A stretch of 64,000 nucleotides of DNA from an uncultured Acidimicrobiaceae bacterium. GTDB taxonomy: Bacteria; Actinomycetota; Acidimicrobiia; Spongiisociales; UBA5794. Shown here in pieces: positions 8,495-15,133 of this stretch (positions within the stretch are counted from its first letter, which is position 1; each line of letters begins with the position of its first letter). The stretch lies in contig CAMYIJ010000023.1 of assembly GCA_947258375.1 (NCBI GenBank), positions 50,750-114,749 on the forward strand, read 5' to 3'. Below the pieces are notes generated by a model. That model worked only from the letters and a program-made list of their open reading frames with translations, did not search any database and was not told the origin of the DNA. The position numbers and the translations under genes are program-made.

Positions 8495-9772
8495 ATGAAA
8501 TCAGACGCGGTCGGAGCCTCCGAGTTGCAGTCGCCTCTCTACGACGAGGCCGTCGCTCAATTCGATCGAGTTGCCGACATGATCAACCTCGACGGCAACA
8601 TCCATGAAAGACTGCGATCGCCGCAGCGTTCACTCGTCGTCACGTTTCCATTCCGCACGGAGAAGTACGACCAGGTCGACACCGTCTTCGGATATCGCGT
8701 CCAGCACTTGCACACCATGGGCCCCACGAAGGGTGGCATCCGGTATGCACACGACGTCAATTTCGGAGAAGTAGCGGCGCTGGCGATGCTGATGACATGG
8801 AAGTGTGCCATCGTCGAGCTGCCTTTCGGTGGCGCCAAGGGCGGGGTCCGGATCGACCCGACGGTGTTGTCGCGGGCTGAGATGCAGCGGATCACGCGTC
8901 GCTACACCATGGAGATTGTCAACTTCATCGGTCCCGAGAAGGACATCCCGGCGCCCGACATGGGAACCGACGAGCAGGTGATGGCATGGATCATGGACAC
9001 CTACTCGACCCACGTTGGTCACACCGAGCCGGCGGTGGTCACCGGCAAGCCCCCATCTCTCGGTGGGTCGATCGCCCGCCGCGAGGCCACGGGCCGCGGC
9101 TTGATGAGCTTGCTACCGGCCGTGGCCTCCCATCTCAACATGCCCGTCGCCGGCTCCCGTGTCGTCATGCAGGGGTTCGGCAACGTCGGCAGGTACGCCG
9201 CTCAGGGCGCCGCTGAGATGGGCTGCACGGTGATCGCCGTTTCTGACATCACCGGGGCGGTTCACAACGACACCGGCTTCGACATCGAGGATTTGGCGCG
9301 CCACGTCGCCGAGACGGGGGGCGTGAGCGGCTACCGGGATGCCGACGAGCTGGACCCGACAGAACTTCTCACCCTCGACTGTGAAGTCCTGGTGCCGGCC
9401 GCGGTCGGCGGTGTCATCGACGCGGACAATGCTCCCCACGTCAAGGCGCGGACTGTGCTCGAAGGCGCCAACGGCCCGACGACGACCGCCGCCGACGAGG
9501 TGTTTCGCGAAAACGGCGTGTTCGTCGTCCCCGACGTCCTGGCCAACGCCGGGGGAGTGACCGTCTCATATTTCGAGTGGGTTCAAGACCTACAGAACTA
9601 CTTCTGGTCGGAGGCCGAGATCGTCGCCCGCCTGCGTGAAATCATGAACCGGGCATTCTCTGAGGTGCTGGAAATGGCGGTCCAGCAGCGAACCGATCTA
9701 CGCACGGCCGCCCTGATCAAGGGCGTCAGCCGCGTCGCCGATGCCAAACTCGCTCGCGGGATCTATCCCTGA
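8495..9772 (+). CDS. gdhA: Glu/Leu/Phe/Val dehydrogenase, probably glutamate dehydrogenase
   Basis: A 425-residue amino acid dehydrogenase that interconverts glutamate and 2-oxoglutarate with ammonia, linking nitrogen and carbon metabolism in the cytoplasm. The substrate pocket GPTKGGIRYA (about 76-85), the catalytic-lysine segment FGGAKGGVRIDP (about 111-122) and PAPDMGTDE are present. The Rossmann motif GFGNVG follows in the second half. Length and motifs fit the hexameric GdhA/GudB class. Cofactor preference was not determined. I chose the ATG at 8495, not the upstream in-frame starts, because GGAG lies at the right distance and family members begin near this point. It is divergent from DUF488. 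No co-transcribed partner is seen; the next gene is on the other strand. Confidence 0.93.
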   Translation: MKSDAVGASELQSPLYDEAVAQFDRVADMINLDGNIHERLRSPQRSLVVTFPFRTEKYDQVDTVFGYRVQHLHTMGPTKGGIRYAHDVNFGEVAALAMLMTWKCAIVELPFGGAKGGVRIDPTVLSRAEMQRITRRYTMEIVNFIGPEKDIPAPDMGTDEQVMAWIMDTYSTHVGHTEPAVVTGKPPSLGGSIARREATGRGLMSLLPAVASHLNMPVAGSRVVMQGFGNVGRYAAQGAAEMGCTVIAVSDITGAVHNDTGFDIEDLARHVAETGGVSGYRDADELDPTELLTLDCEVLVPAAVGGVIDADNAPHVKARTVLEGANGPTTTAADEVFRENGVFVVPDVLANAGGVTVSYFEWVQDLQNYFWSEAEIVARLREIMNRAFSEVLEMAVQQRTDLRTAALIKGVSRVADAKLARGIYP

Positions 9773-9796
9773 GTTTCGATCAAATCGGGCCTGGCG

Positions 9797-10642
9797 TCAG
9801 GCGGCTGTCGTCGCGGCGGTCTCAGCGGGGGTCCTCGCCTCATCGGTGTTCACGGCTGGGCAGATGTCCTGGTAGCTGCACCAGCCACACAGCCGACTGG
9901 GCCGTGTCGGGAAGTTGCCCGTCTCGAGCGCCCGATTGATCGCCGACCAGAGTGCCTGCAGCTGACGTTCCATGGCATCGAGCTGTTGGTCGTTCACCGG
10001 GATCTCGTAGACCATCGGCCCATTCAGGTAGATCAGCCGCAATCGCACCGGCGTTTGCCCGGTCCGCTGGCGTATCAGTAGGGCGTAGATCTTCAGCGCG
10101 AAGAATGCCGGAATCGCGTATCGCTCAGGGGGGGCCTTGCCGGTCTTGTAGTCCGTTACGACCAGACCTTCGGCGGATTCGTCCAGACGGTCCAGGATGC
10201 CGCGGATCGTCATGTCGCCAAGGTCCTGGAGCATGTCGAGCTCACGGGCGGCCGGCTCGATAGTGGAGGGGTCCTCTGTGCCGAAGTAGTTCGCCAGCAC
10301 GTTGAGGCTGTCGACTCCCCAGGCACGTTCCTCCTCTTGGGACTCGAACATGTCCGGGAACTCGACCTCGCGCAGCTCGATCCACGCTTGGCGGAAGAGA
10401 TCGAACAGGCGCTCGGGGGTTCTCTCGGCGGCCGGGTCGTCGAACAGTCGCTGGAGAGCGAGGTGCGCCGTTGTTCCCCGCGCCTGATGCACCGTGGGCG
10501 GAACCTCGATCTTGTCGATTGCCTTGTACTTGAAGAGCTGGGGACACAGCTTGAAATCGCCGGCCCGCGACGGAGACAGAGTCTCGAGACGCTTCGGCGC
10601 TTCTGTGCGATCTGGGATGCGATCTGGGGTATCTACGGTCAC
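9797..10642 (-). CDS. RecB-like PD-(D/E)XK exonuclease family protein with Fe-S cysteines
   Basis: A 281-residue stand-alone RecB-type nuclease. Early SPSRAGDFKLCP (C33) and late RLCGWCSYQDIC give the four-cysteine signature C...C-x2-C-x5-C of Fe-S RecB nucleases. Between them RGTTAHLALQRLF, GILDRLDE and VTDYKTGKAP carry the catalytic His, Asp and D-x-K residues. Such small RecB family proteins occur in actinobacteria next to DNA-repair genes. It is close to, but not in an operon with, the AdnAB-like pair, which carries the same domain. The start is a GTG at 10642; a longer open frame to 10759 exists, but TACAAT lies 7 nt before the GTG, so a leaderless start there is more likely. Confidence 0.85.
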   Translation of the reverse strand: MTVDTPDRIPDRTEAPKRLETLSPSRAGDFKLCPQLFKYKAIDKIEVPPTVHQARGTTAHLALQRLFDDPAAERTPERLFDLFRQAWIELREVEFPDMFESQEEERAWGVDSLNVLANYFGTEDPSTIEPAARELDMLQDLGDMTIRGILDRLDESAEGLVVTDYKTGKAPPERYAIPAFFALKIYALLIRQRTGQTPVRLRLIYLNGPMVYEIPVNDQQLDAMERQLQALWSAINRALETGNFPTRPSRLCGWCSYQDICPAVNTDEARTPAETAATTAA

Positions 10643-10649
10643 GAGTCGT

Positions 10650-10655
10650 ATTGTA
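10650..10655 (-). promoter_or_regulatory. -10 element (TACAAT), leaderless nuclease start
   Basis: A near-consensus TACAAT ends 7 nt upstream of the GTG start of the RecB-like nuclease gene. No Shine-Dalgarno sequence lies between, so the transcript should start at or beside the GTG. Confidence 0.55.
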
Positions 10656-10704
10656 TGGAACCCGGGCGACAAAAACCACACGCGTGTAGTTTTACGGCTT
10701 CCGC

Positions 10705-10734
10705 GGGGTGCACTTTGGACTGTGCGTCCACCCC
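10705..10734. other. Hairpin in the nuclease / RNA-A intergenic region
   Basis: GGGGTG at 10705-10710 pairs with CACCCC at 10729-10734, and GCAC/GTGC pairs inside. It lies between the minus-strand nuclease promoter and the plus-strand upstream boxes of RNA-A. It could be a protein-binding site or insulator; it has no T-tract, so a terminator role is weakly supported. Confidence 0.35.
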
Positions 10735-10741
10735 GAAATCC

Positions 10742-10776
10742 GCTCGCGAAATCTCTCAAAAAAGCGCGAAAACTAA
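10742..10776 (+). promoter_or_regulatory. Paired upstream boxes of RNA-A (CGCGAAA direct repeat)
   Basis: Two 12-bp blocks, GCTCGCGAAATC (10742-10753) and CGCGAAAACTAA (10765-10776), share the core CGCGAAA with a 23-bp period, about two helical turns. The same two blocks with the same spacing occur at 12992-13026 before RNA-B. The DNA between them is not conserved. This is the pattern expected of a transcription factor binding twice on one face of DNA, upstream of the -35. Confidence 0.7.
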
Positions 10777-10789
10777 CTAGTCATCTGGT

Positions 10790-10818
10790 TTGACTCGGCG
10801 AGATTCGTCGCATACATT
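10790..10818 (+). promoter_or_regulatory. Sigma-70-type promoter of RNA-A
   Basis: TTGACT (10790-10795), a 17-bp spacer and TACATT (10813-10818) form a near-consensus promoter. The predicted start is about 10825. The -35 begins 14 bp after the upstream boxes end, as in the RNA-B promoter. Confidence 0.75.
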
Positions 10819-10824
10819 CTCCAT

Positions 10825-11127
10825 CGTTCCGCAAGGGAGACCGAGCGGAGCAGCCGAGACTCCCGCAAGGGAGCCGCCGAGATCCCGGGCAACCGGGGAC
10901 GGAGCGGCAAGGTCGAGGCACCGGCCCGACGGGCCCGCAAGGGCAGACGGACGCTTCGGCGGCCGGCTAACGGAGGGCCACGCCACCCCGGCTTCGGCAC
11001 GGGGCGGCACCCGGATCGGCTTCGGCCGGTACGGTTTCCGCATCGGCTTCGGCCGGTACGGAGAGAGGCCCCGAGAGGGAGGCGCTTCGGCGAATCTCAC
11101 TCGGGGCTTTCTCGCGCCCGGCCGGGC
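10825..11127 (+). ncRNA. Structured non-coding RNA, copy A (family not recognised)
   Basis: No credible protein is encoded here. From the promoter on, about 300 nt hold a chain of stable tetraloop hairpins. Three have GCAA loops (TTCC-GCAA-GGGA, CTCCC-GCAA-GGGAG, GCCC-GCAA-GGGC) and at least four have TTCG loops (for example CGGC-TTCG-GCCG twice). The 3' domain is a stem of about 9-10 bp, AGGCCCCGA (11066-11074) with TCGGGGCTT (11101-11109), that holds a small CGC-TTCG-GCG hairpin. A relative with the same promoter and 3' domain lies at 13077-13380. The 3' end is uncertain; GCCCGGCCGGGC at 11116-11127 is the last foldable element before the convergent DUF4032 gene. Length and promoter strength recall abundant regulatory RNAs such as 6S or mycobacterial Ms1, but I see no diagnostic sequence for these, nor for tmRNA or RNase P. 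Confidence 0.72.
11015..11061 (+). repeat. Tandem duplicated TTCG hairpin inside RNA-A
   Basis: A 20-bp unit (11015-11034) is repeated exactly at 11042-11061, a 27-bp period. Each unit folds as CGGC-TTCG-GCCG. RNA-B has no matching pair, so this is a copy-specific expansion. Confidence 0.85.
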
Positions 11128-11143
11128 ATCAGGGAGCGGGGCA

Positions 11144-12337
11144 TCATGGAAGCGGGTGGCCGGGCATGCCGGCGGCCACCCAGTGAGCAAACGCCTCGTC
11201 GTTGGGCACATCACGGCCCCTGTCGTGGGACAGCGTGTAGCGGTGGTGGAGGAAGTCGCAGTAGAGCTGAACCGTGTCGCCGGTGCCGCCTGGTAGCTTC
11301 TCGATTTCGGCAAGCAGCGGTTCGAAGACCCCGATCCGCCACCTGATCGCCTCGACAGCCTTGTTCACCGACGACGGTCCGCTCTTGGCTTCGTGGTACC
11401 TGAGGTCGGCGAGGATCTGCCGGGCCTGGTTCTCAGTCGCCTCGATGCTGGTGAGTTGGGACAACCGATGGCGATGATAGGAGCGGCCCCCTACCTCCAC
11501 CTTGAGCCGGAGACGCCTTCCGTTCTCCACAGGCTCGAGTTCCACACCTGCAACCTCGAATCCGAGATCGTTGAGGCGGGCAGTTCGTTCGGTGATTCGG
11601 TAGCGCTCATCGGGACCGATGAGCCAGTCGCTGTTCAACTCCTCCCAGAGGCGCTCGTAGCGATGGATCACCTCAGCACCGAGGGTCATGTCGGCTTCGT
11701 CGATGCTGCCACCCGACTCGGCGGCGATGTCGGCCATTCCTCCGGCCACGTTCACGACCATGATCTCGAGGTCTGAGTAGCGCTGCCCTGCGGACAGCAC
11801 ATCATGCAGCTCGACCGTCTCACCGTCGACCATGGTGATGTCGAGGGCCGCCGCGTCGTATCTATAGAGGACGTTCGACAGCGAGCAGTCTCCCCAGAAA
11901 CACCCTCTCAGATGCAGCTCAACCAGCAGTCCCGCGAATCCGTCGAGCAGTTGGGCCCGGCGGGGGCCAAAGTCTCCGCCGGTGATGAGCTCTCGATAGG
12001 GGAACGCATAGTCGAGATATCGAGTGATGACCGCCGCCGAGCCTTCCTCGCGCGGGTCCAGCCAGGCTCGCTCGACAAGGCCGACGGCCTCCACGACGGG
12101 TGCCCGGCGCTCCTGGAGGATCCGCAATGACGTGAATTCGTTGCGGGCATGGCGGAGCGGCAGCTCCTTGATTGCGTAGATCCGCTCGCCATATGCCGCG
12201 AACCGCACCACGTGGCGGTGGACTCCAGTAGGAAGCTCGACGAGGTTCGGCAGTTTCCAATCGGCAAGCGGCTCGCTCCACGGAAGGTCGAGGAAGTCGG
12301 GGTTGTTCGGCAGGATGGTCAGGTGTGGTGTCGGCAT
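11144..12337 (-). CDS. DUF4032 domain protein, lipopolysaccharide-kinase-like fold
   Basis: A 397-residue protein of the DUF4032 type found in actinobacteria. The N-terminal two-thirds read like a small-molecule or WaaP-type kinase: IYAIKEL with the ATP-binding lysine, a catalytic-loop region RGCFWGDCSLSNVLY, and a metal-binding-like DITMVDGETVEL. The C-terminal third is the DUF4032 region. Real substrates are unknown. Longer in-frame starts exist up to 12448, but the ATG at 12337 shares one base with the stop of the upstream lipoprotein gene (TGATG), so the two are coupled. The pair lies exactly between the two structured RNA copies. Its 3' end faces the 3' end of RNA-A with about 16 bp between, so the two transcripts may overlap in antisense. 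Confidence 0.82.
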   Translation of the reverse strand: MPTPHLTILPNNPDFLDLPWSEPLADWKLPNLVELPTGVHRHVVRFAAYGERIYAIKELPLRHARNEFTSLRILQERRAPVVEAVGLVERAWLDPREEGSAAVITRYLDYAFPYRELITGGDFGPRRAQLLDGFAGLLVELHLRGCFWGDCSLSNVLYRYDAAALDITMVDGETVELHDVLSAGQRYSDLEIMVVNVAGGMADIAAESGGSIDEADMTLGAEVIHRYERLWEELNSDWLIGPDERYRITERTARLNDLGFEVAGVELEPVENGRRLRLKVEVGGRSYHRHRLSQLTSIEATENQARQILADLRYHEAKSGPSSVNKAVEAIRWRIGVFEPLLAEIEKLPGGTGDTVQLYCDFLHHRYTLSHDRGRDVPNDEAFAHWVAAGMPGHPLP

Positions 12338-12975
12338 CACACACCACCGCAGCCGGGGACCCGCTCGATCAGCACAACCGTTGCGTCGGCATCGGGTCCG
12401 CTGAGAAGGCCGTGCAGGTATTCCGGTGAGCTCGCGCCGACGTCCCACATCCAGGTGTCGGTTTCCGCGTCATAGGTCTCCACCAGATCATCTCCGTATG
12501 CGAGGCGCAGCTCGGATCGGGTCGAGCCCAGGCCAACGCCGGCGGCGGTCGTGAAACCGAGCTCTCGCGGATCGGTCCCACCTTCGTTGCGACTGAAGTC
12601 GTAGCCGTAGCTGTACGTGAAGAAACGGCCGACTATGTGTTCGTTATCCGGAGTCACTTCCTCGTCGGCTGTGAAGAATAGATAGAGCGATCCCCATCCA
12701 ACCGCCCGCAGCTCCTCCGCCGGGCACTTGCCGTACAGATCGGAGTCGGCGCCGATCCATTGCGAGTCGGTATCGGGCCCACCGATCCAACCGACCAGTT
12801 CATCTATGACGGCGGCCGGGGGCTCCCCGATCTCGCTGGCACCGATCCCCCCGCTACCGATAACGAGTGGCGCTGCCGGCTCAATCGTCGACTGCTCAGA
12901 CCCGCCGCACGCCCCGAGTAGGGCGGCCGCAACGAGCCCGCGAACCAACCATCCAACCAGCCTGTTATGCGCCAT
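12337..12975 (-). CDS. Putative lipoprotein
   Basis: A 212-residue exported protein. After a short charged start comes a hydrophobic stretch ending in the lipobox LLGAC, so lipid attachment at the cysteine (about residue 23) and surface anchoring are likely. The mature part is acidic, with motifs such as DTDSQWIGADSDLYGKC and FFTYSYGYDFSRN; I do not recognise the family. Start choice: ATG at 12975, with an in-frame TTG at 12987 as the alternative. A TAGTTT element lies about 10 nt upstream. It overlaps the DUF4032 gene by one base and is divergent from RNA-B, sharing with it a short intergenic region that holds the conserved CGCGAAA boxes. Confidence 0.75.
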   Translation of the reverse strand: MAHNRLVGWLVRGLVAAALLGACGGSEQSTIEPAAPLVIGSGGIGASEIGEPPAAVIDELVGWIGGPDTDSQWIGADSDLYGKCPAEELRAVGWGSLYLFFTADEEVTPDNEHIVGRFFTYSYGYDFSRNEGGTDPRELGFTTAAGVGLGSTRSELRLAYGDDLVETYDAETDTWMWDVGASSPEYLHGLLSGPDADATVVLIERVPGCGGV

Positions 12976-12991
12976 TATCTGACGCAAACTA

Positions 12992-13026
12992 GCTCGCGAA
13001 ATCCAATATTTGTTCGCGAAAACTAA
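12992..13026 (+). promoter_or_regulatory. Paired upstream boxes of RNA-B (CGCGAAA direct repeat)
   Basis: GCTCGCGAAATC (12992-13003) and CGCGAAAACTAA (13015-13026) are identical to the two boxes before RNA-A, with the same 23-bp period. The intervening 11 bp differ almost completely between the two loci. Confidence 0.7.
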
Positions 13027-13039
13027 GTAGCGATTTGAT

Positions 13040-13069
13040 TTGACCAGCTCGATATCCAGCGCGTATATT
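13040..13069 (+). promoter_or_regulatory. Sigma-70-type promoter of RNA-B
   Basis: TTGACC (13040-13045), an 18-bp spacer and TATATT (13064-13069). The predicted start is about 13077. The distance from the upstream boxes to the -35 is the same as at RNA-A. Confidence 0.77.
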
Positions 13070-13076
13070 GATCAAG

Positions 13077-13380
13077 AACCAGCCGGGGAGACCCGGTCGG
13101 GGACCGGAAGCCCGCAAGGGCGGAAGGTGCAACCAGGCCCTTCGGGGACTGGGGGCTTGTCCGGAAGGCCGGCTCCCGCAAGGGAGACGACCCGAGCGGA
13201 ATCCTTCGAAGGAGAAATCCTTTGGGCGAGGAAGTGAGGGGAAAACCTGAAGGATTACCCACGGCAACGGCTTCGGTCGGGGCCATGGGACATCGGTTGG
13301 ACCCTCGGGTCTGGCCGAGAAGGAAATCCCGAGAGGGCGATGCTTCGGCAGAGTTCACTCGGGATTTCCCGCGTCCGGGG
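13077..13380 (+). ncRNA. Structured non-coding RNA, copy B (family not recognised)
   Basis: A second non-coding transcript of about 300 nt from a strong promoter. Hairpins include CCGGTC-GGG-GACCGG, GCCC-GCAA-GGGC, CCC-TTCG-GGG and CTCCC-GCAA-GGGAG. The 3' stem is 11 bp and perfect: GGAAATCCCGA (13322-13332) with TCGGGATTTCC (13359-13369), holding a TGC-TTCG-GCA hairpin. Against RNA-A, several stem pairs change on both sides (C-G to T-A, G-C to A-T, inner CGC/GCG to TGC/GCA). That is compensatory change and supports a selected RNA fold. The middle of the two RNAs differs more and I could not align it by eye. An open frame passing through (from 13222) belongs to the upstream extension of the PH-domain gene and has no partner in RNA-A. 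The 3' end is uncertain. Confidence 0.75.
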
Positions 13381-13403
13381 TGTTTCGGGGAGGTCGCAGC
13401 GAG

Positions 13404-13409
13404 TACGCT
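13404..13409 (+). promoter_or_regulatory. -10 element (TACGCT), leaderless PH-domain gene start
   Basis: TACGCT ends 7 nt before the ATG at 13417 and no ribosome binding site intervenes. It allows this gene to be transcribed independently of RNA-B. Confidence 0.45.
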
Positions 13410-13416
13410 TCTCCCT

Positions 13417-14052
13417 ATGGCTTACTCAGAGAAACTGTTGTCGGAGGGGGAGCGGGTCATTCGGGAGTTCCGGCCGCACTGGCGGTTGCTGTTCATCCCC
13501 GCCCTGTGGCTGATCGCCGGAATCGTGGCGATCGTGCTGATCACCACCACGATCCCGATCAACAACGGGACCGTGGAGTTGGCCCTGTCGTTGGCCGTCG
13601 TTCTGGCGCTGATACCGCTGGTGGTCGGCCCGCTGATCAAGTGGTGGTTCACCTCCTACGTGCTCACCAACGAGAGGCTCATCACCCGCTCGGGTGTTGT
13701 GGCGCGCTCGGGTGTCGAAATCCCGTTGGAGAACATCGCCAACGTGCTTTTCAGCCAGAACGTGGTCGAGCGCATTCTCGGGGCGGGAGACCTGCTCATC
13801 GAATCCGCCGGGGAGAGCGGGCAGAGTCCGTTCAACGACATCCCGAAGCCCGATGAGTTCCAGGCGCTGCTGTATCGGGTACGAGAGGAACGGACCCAGT
13901 CGCTGGCGGAGAGCCAGGCGACCGCGCTGTCGAGCGCAGTAGCGCCTGACGCGACCGAACGTCTCGAGCGCCTCGCCAGGCTGCATCGAGACGGTGTGAT
14001 AACCGAGGCCGAATATGCCGAGAAGCGTCAGCAACTTCTCGACGAGATCTAG
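13417..14052 (+). CDS. PH-domain (bPH2/YdbT-like) membrane protein with SHOCT-like tail
   Basis: A 211-residue membrane protein. Residues about 20-75 hold two hydrophobic helices (LLFIPALWLIAGIVAIVLI and ALSLAVVLALIPLVVG). A bacterial PH-like beta domain follows: YVLTNERLITRSGVVARSGVEIPLENIANVLFSQNVVERILGAG is the hallmark of the bPH2 family. The C-terminus (ERLERLARLHRDGVITEAEYAEKRQQLLDEI) is a short SHOCT-type helical hairpin. The family is membrane-associated, but its role is not known. The open frame extends upstream to 13222 through RNA-B; the ATG at 13417 is preferred because family members start just before the first helices and a -10 lies 7 nt upstream. Confidence 0.87.
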   Translation: MAYSEKLLSEGERVIREFRPHWRLLFIPALWLIAGIVAIVLITTTIPINNGTVELALSLAVVLALIPLVVGPLIKWWFTSYVLTNERLITRSGVVARSGVEIPLENIANVLFSQNVVERILGAGDLLIESAGESGQSPFNDIPKPDEFQALLYRVREERTQSLAESQATALSSAVAPDATERLERLARLHRDGVITEAEYAEKRQQLLDEI

Positions 14053-14056
14053 CGGG

Positions 14057-15100
14057 CTACCGCCGACCGTCCTCTTCCACCGCCTTCTTGCGGTCGTCGA
14101 CCACGCGGGTGATGACCGCCTTGCTCTGCTCGAGCGATTCGAGCAGGCGTGACGCCTCCGGCGTCGGGTCGGCTGCCTGGAGTTCTGTGATCCTGGCATC
14201 GATGTCGGCTATGCGATCGGTCAGGTCCTCGACCGACTCCGCCAGATCGGCCTTGTCGAAGACCAACGACTCGAAGTCATTCACTTCGATCGCCTCCGCG
14301 GTCGTGTCCCGGGGAATCGTCGAGCTGGTCGGTGTCATCTGGCGCTGGTTCATGAACGTGGGTGAAACGATCTCAATGCCCGCGCCGTGCAACTGATCGA
14401 GCATCGCCTTGCGCAGATCGGAGCGGGCCGATAACAGGCGCCGTGGTTCAGTCAACAGCCCCGCCACCCGGTATGTCACCGAAAAATCGCCCAGCTCTCG
14501 AACCTGCACGGTCGGCTCACCGAGTCCGACTTCGGTGGCAGCCGCGGTGAGTGCGGAAGTGGCATCGGCACGGGAAACGTCGTAGCCAAGCGACACCGTG
14601 GCCGCGGCGATCGTTCCCGTCGAGCGCACCACGGTCAGCGGTTCGGTCGCCAGTCGCAGGTTGGGCATGATCGTGAGGTCGCGCATCTCCGTCTGGATCT
14701 CGGTGTGAAAGAGACCCAGGTCGGTCACGCGCCCGAAATGGTCGCCGGAGTAAATGAAGTCACCCGGCCGGAAACGCCTCCCCGATCTGATCATGATGCC
14801 GGCCAGAGCGTTGCCGACGTGCGTCGTCGCCGAGAGCCCGATCACTGCTGTGATCAGCAGGCCCAGGATCCCCAGCAGCGAGTTGCGGTCCGTTTCGCGG
14901 ATCGGAAGCGCGAGGACGATCGCAATGGCTGCGATCAGAGCCAGCCCGATCACGATCAACTGTTCGCGGATGTGGATGCGCCCTGGGTCAAAAGTGCGGC
15001 GCCGATGGATCCACATGCGCGTGACGATGATCCCGGCGGCCGTGAGCGCCAGCACGATCACCAGCGGACCGTAGGTCTCCAGGAAGTTCTCGATGTTCAC
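14057..15100 (-). CDS. mscS: MscS family mechanosensitive channel
   Basis: A 347-residue small-conductance mechanosensitive channel protein in the cytoplasmic membrane. Three hydrophobic helices are followed by the pore and beta-domain region (GLSATTHVGNALAGIMIRSGRRFRPGDFI, LGLFHTEIQT, TIMPN). The C-terminal 70 residues are charged and predicted coiled coil (DKADLAESVEDLTDRIADID). It releases solutes on hypo-osmotic shock. A TTG start at 15106 is possible, but a TACCCT element lies exactly 7 nt before the GTG at 15100, matching other leaderless starts here. It converges with the PH-domain gene, 4 bp from its stop. Confidence 0.9.
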   Translation of the reverse strand: MNIENFLETYGPLVIVLALTAAGIIVTRMWIHRRRTFDPGRIHIREQLIVIGLALIAAIAIVLALPIRETDRNSLLGILGLLITAVIGLSATTHVGNALAGIMIRSGRRFRPGDFIYSGDHFGRVTDLGLFHTEIQTEMRDLTIMPNLRLATEPLTVVRSTGTIAAATVSLGYDVSRADATSALTAAATEVGLGEPTVQVRELGDFSVTYRVAGLLTEPRRLLSARSDLRKAMLDQLHGAGIEIVSPTFMNQRQMTPTSSTIPRDTTAEAIEVNDFESLVFDKADLAESVEDLTDRIADIDARITELQAADPTPEASRLLESLEQSKAVITRVVDDRKKAVEEDGRR

Positions 15101-15107
15101 ATCCAAG

Positions 15108-15113
15108 AGGGTA
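15108..15113 (-). promoter_or_regulatory. -10 element (TACCCT), leaderless mscS start
   Basis: TACCCT ends 7 nt upstream of the GTG used as the mscS start. Confidence 0.4.
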
Positions 15114-15133
15114 ACGGCAGCCTCAGGGAGCGA

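Noticed and set aside
10790..11296. Open reading frame of 168 codons across RNA-A
   Set aside because: Its composition follows the hairpin repeats (arginine/glycine rich), it has no counterpart in RNA-B, and the base changes between copies conserve stems rather than codons.
10825..13380. tmRNA or RNase P RNA for the paired RNA loci
   Set aside because: Neither the tRNA-like ends of tmRNA nor the GAGGAAAGUCC-type core of RNase P RNA is present, and these genes are normally single copy.
13222..13416. Upstream extension of the PH-domain gene across RNA-B
   Set aside because: It would add 65 residues without family similarity, and it covers the conserved 3' RNA hairpin. The ATG at 13417 with a -10 seven bases upstream fits better.
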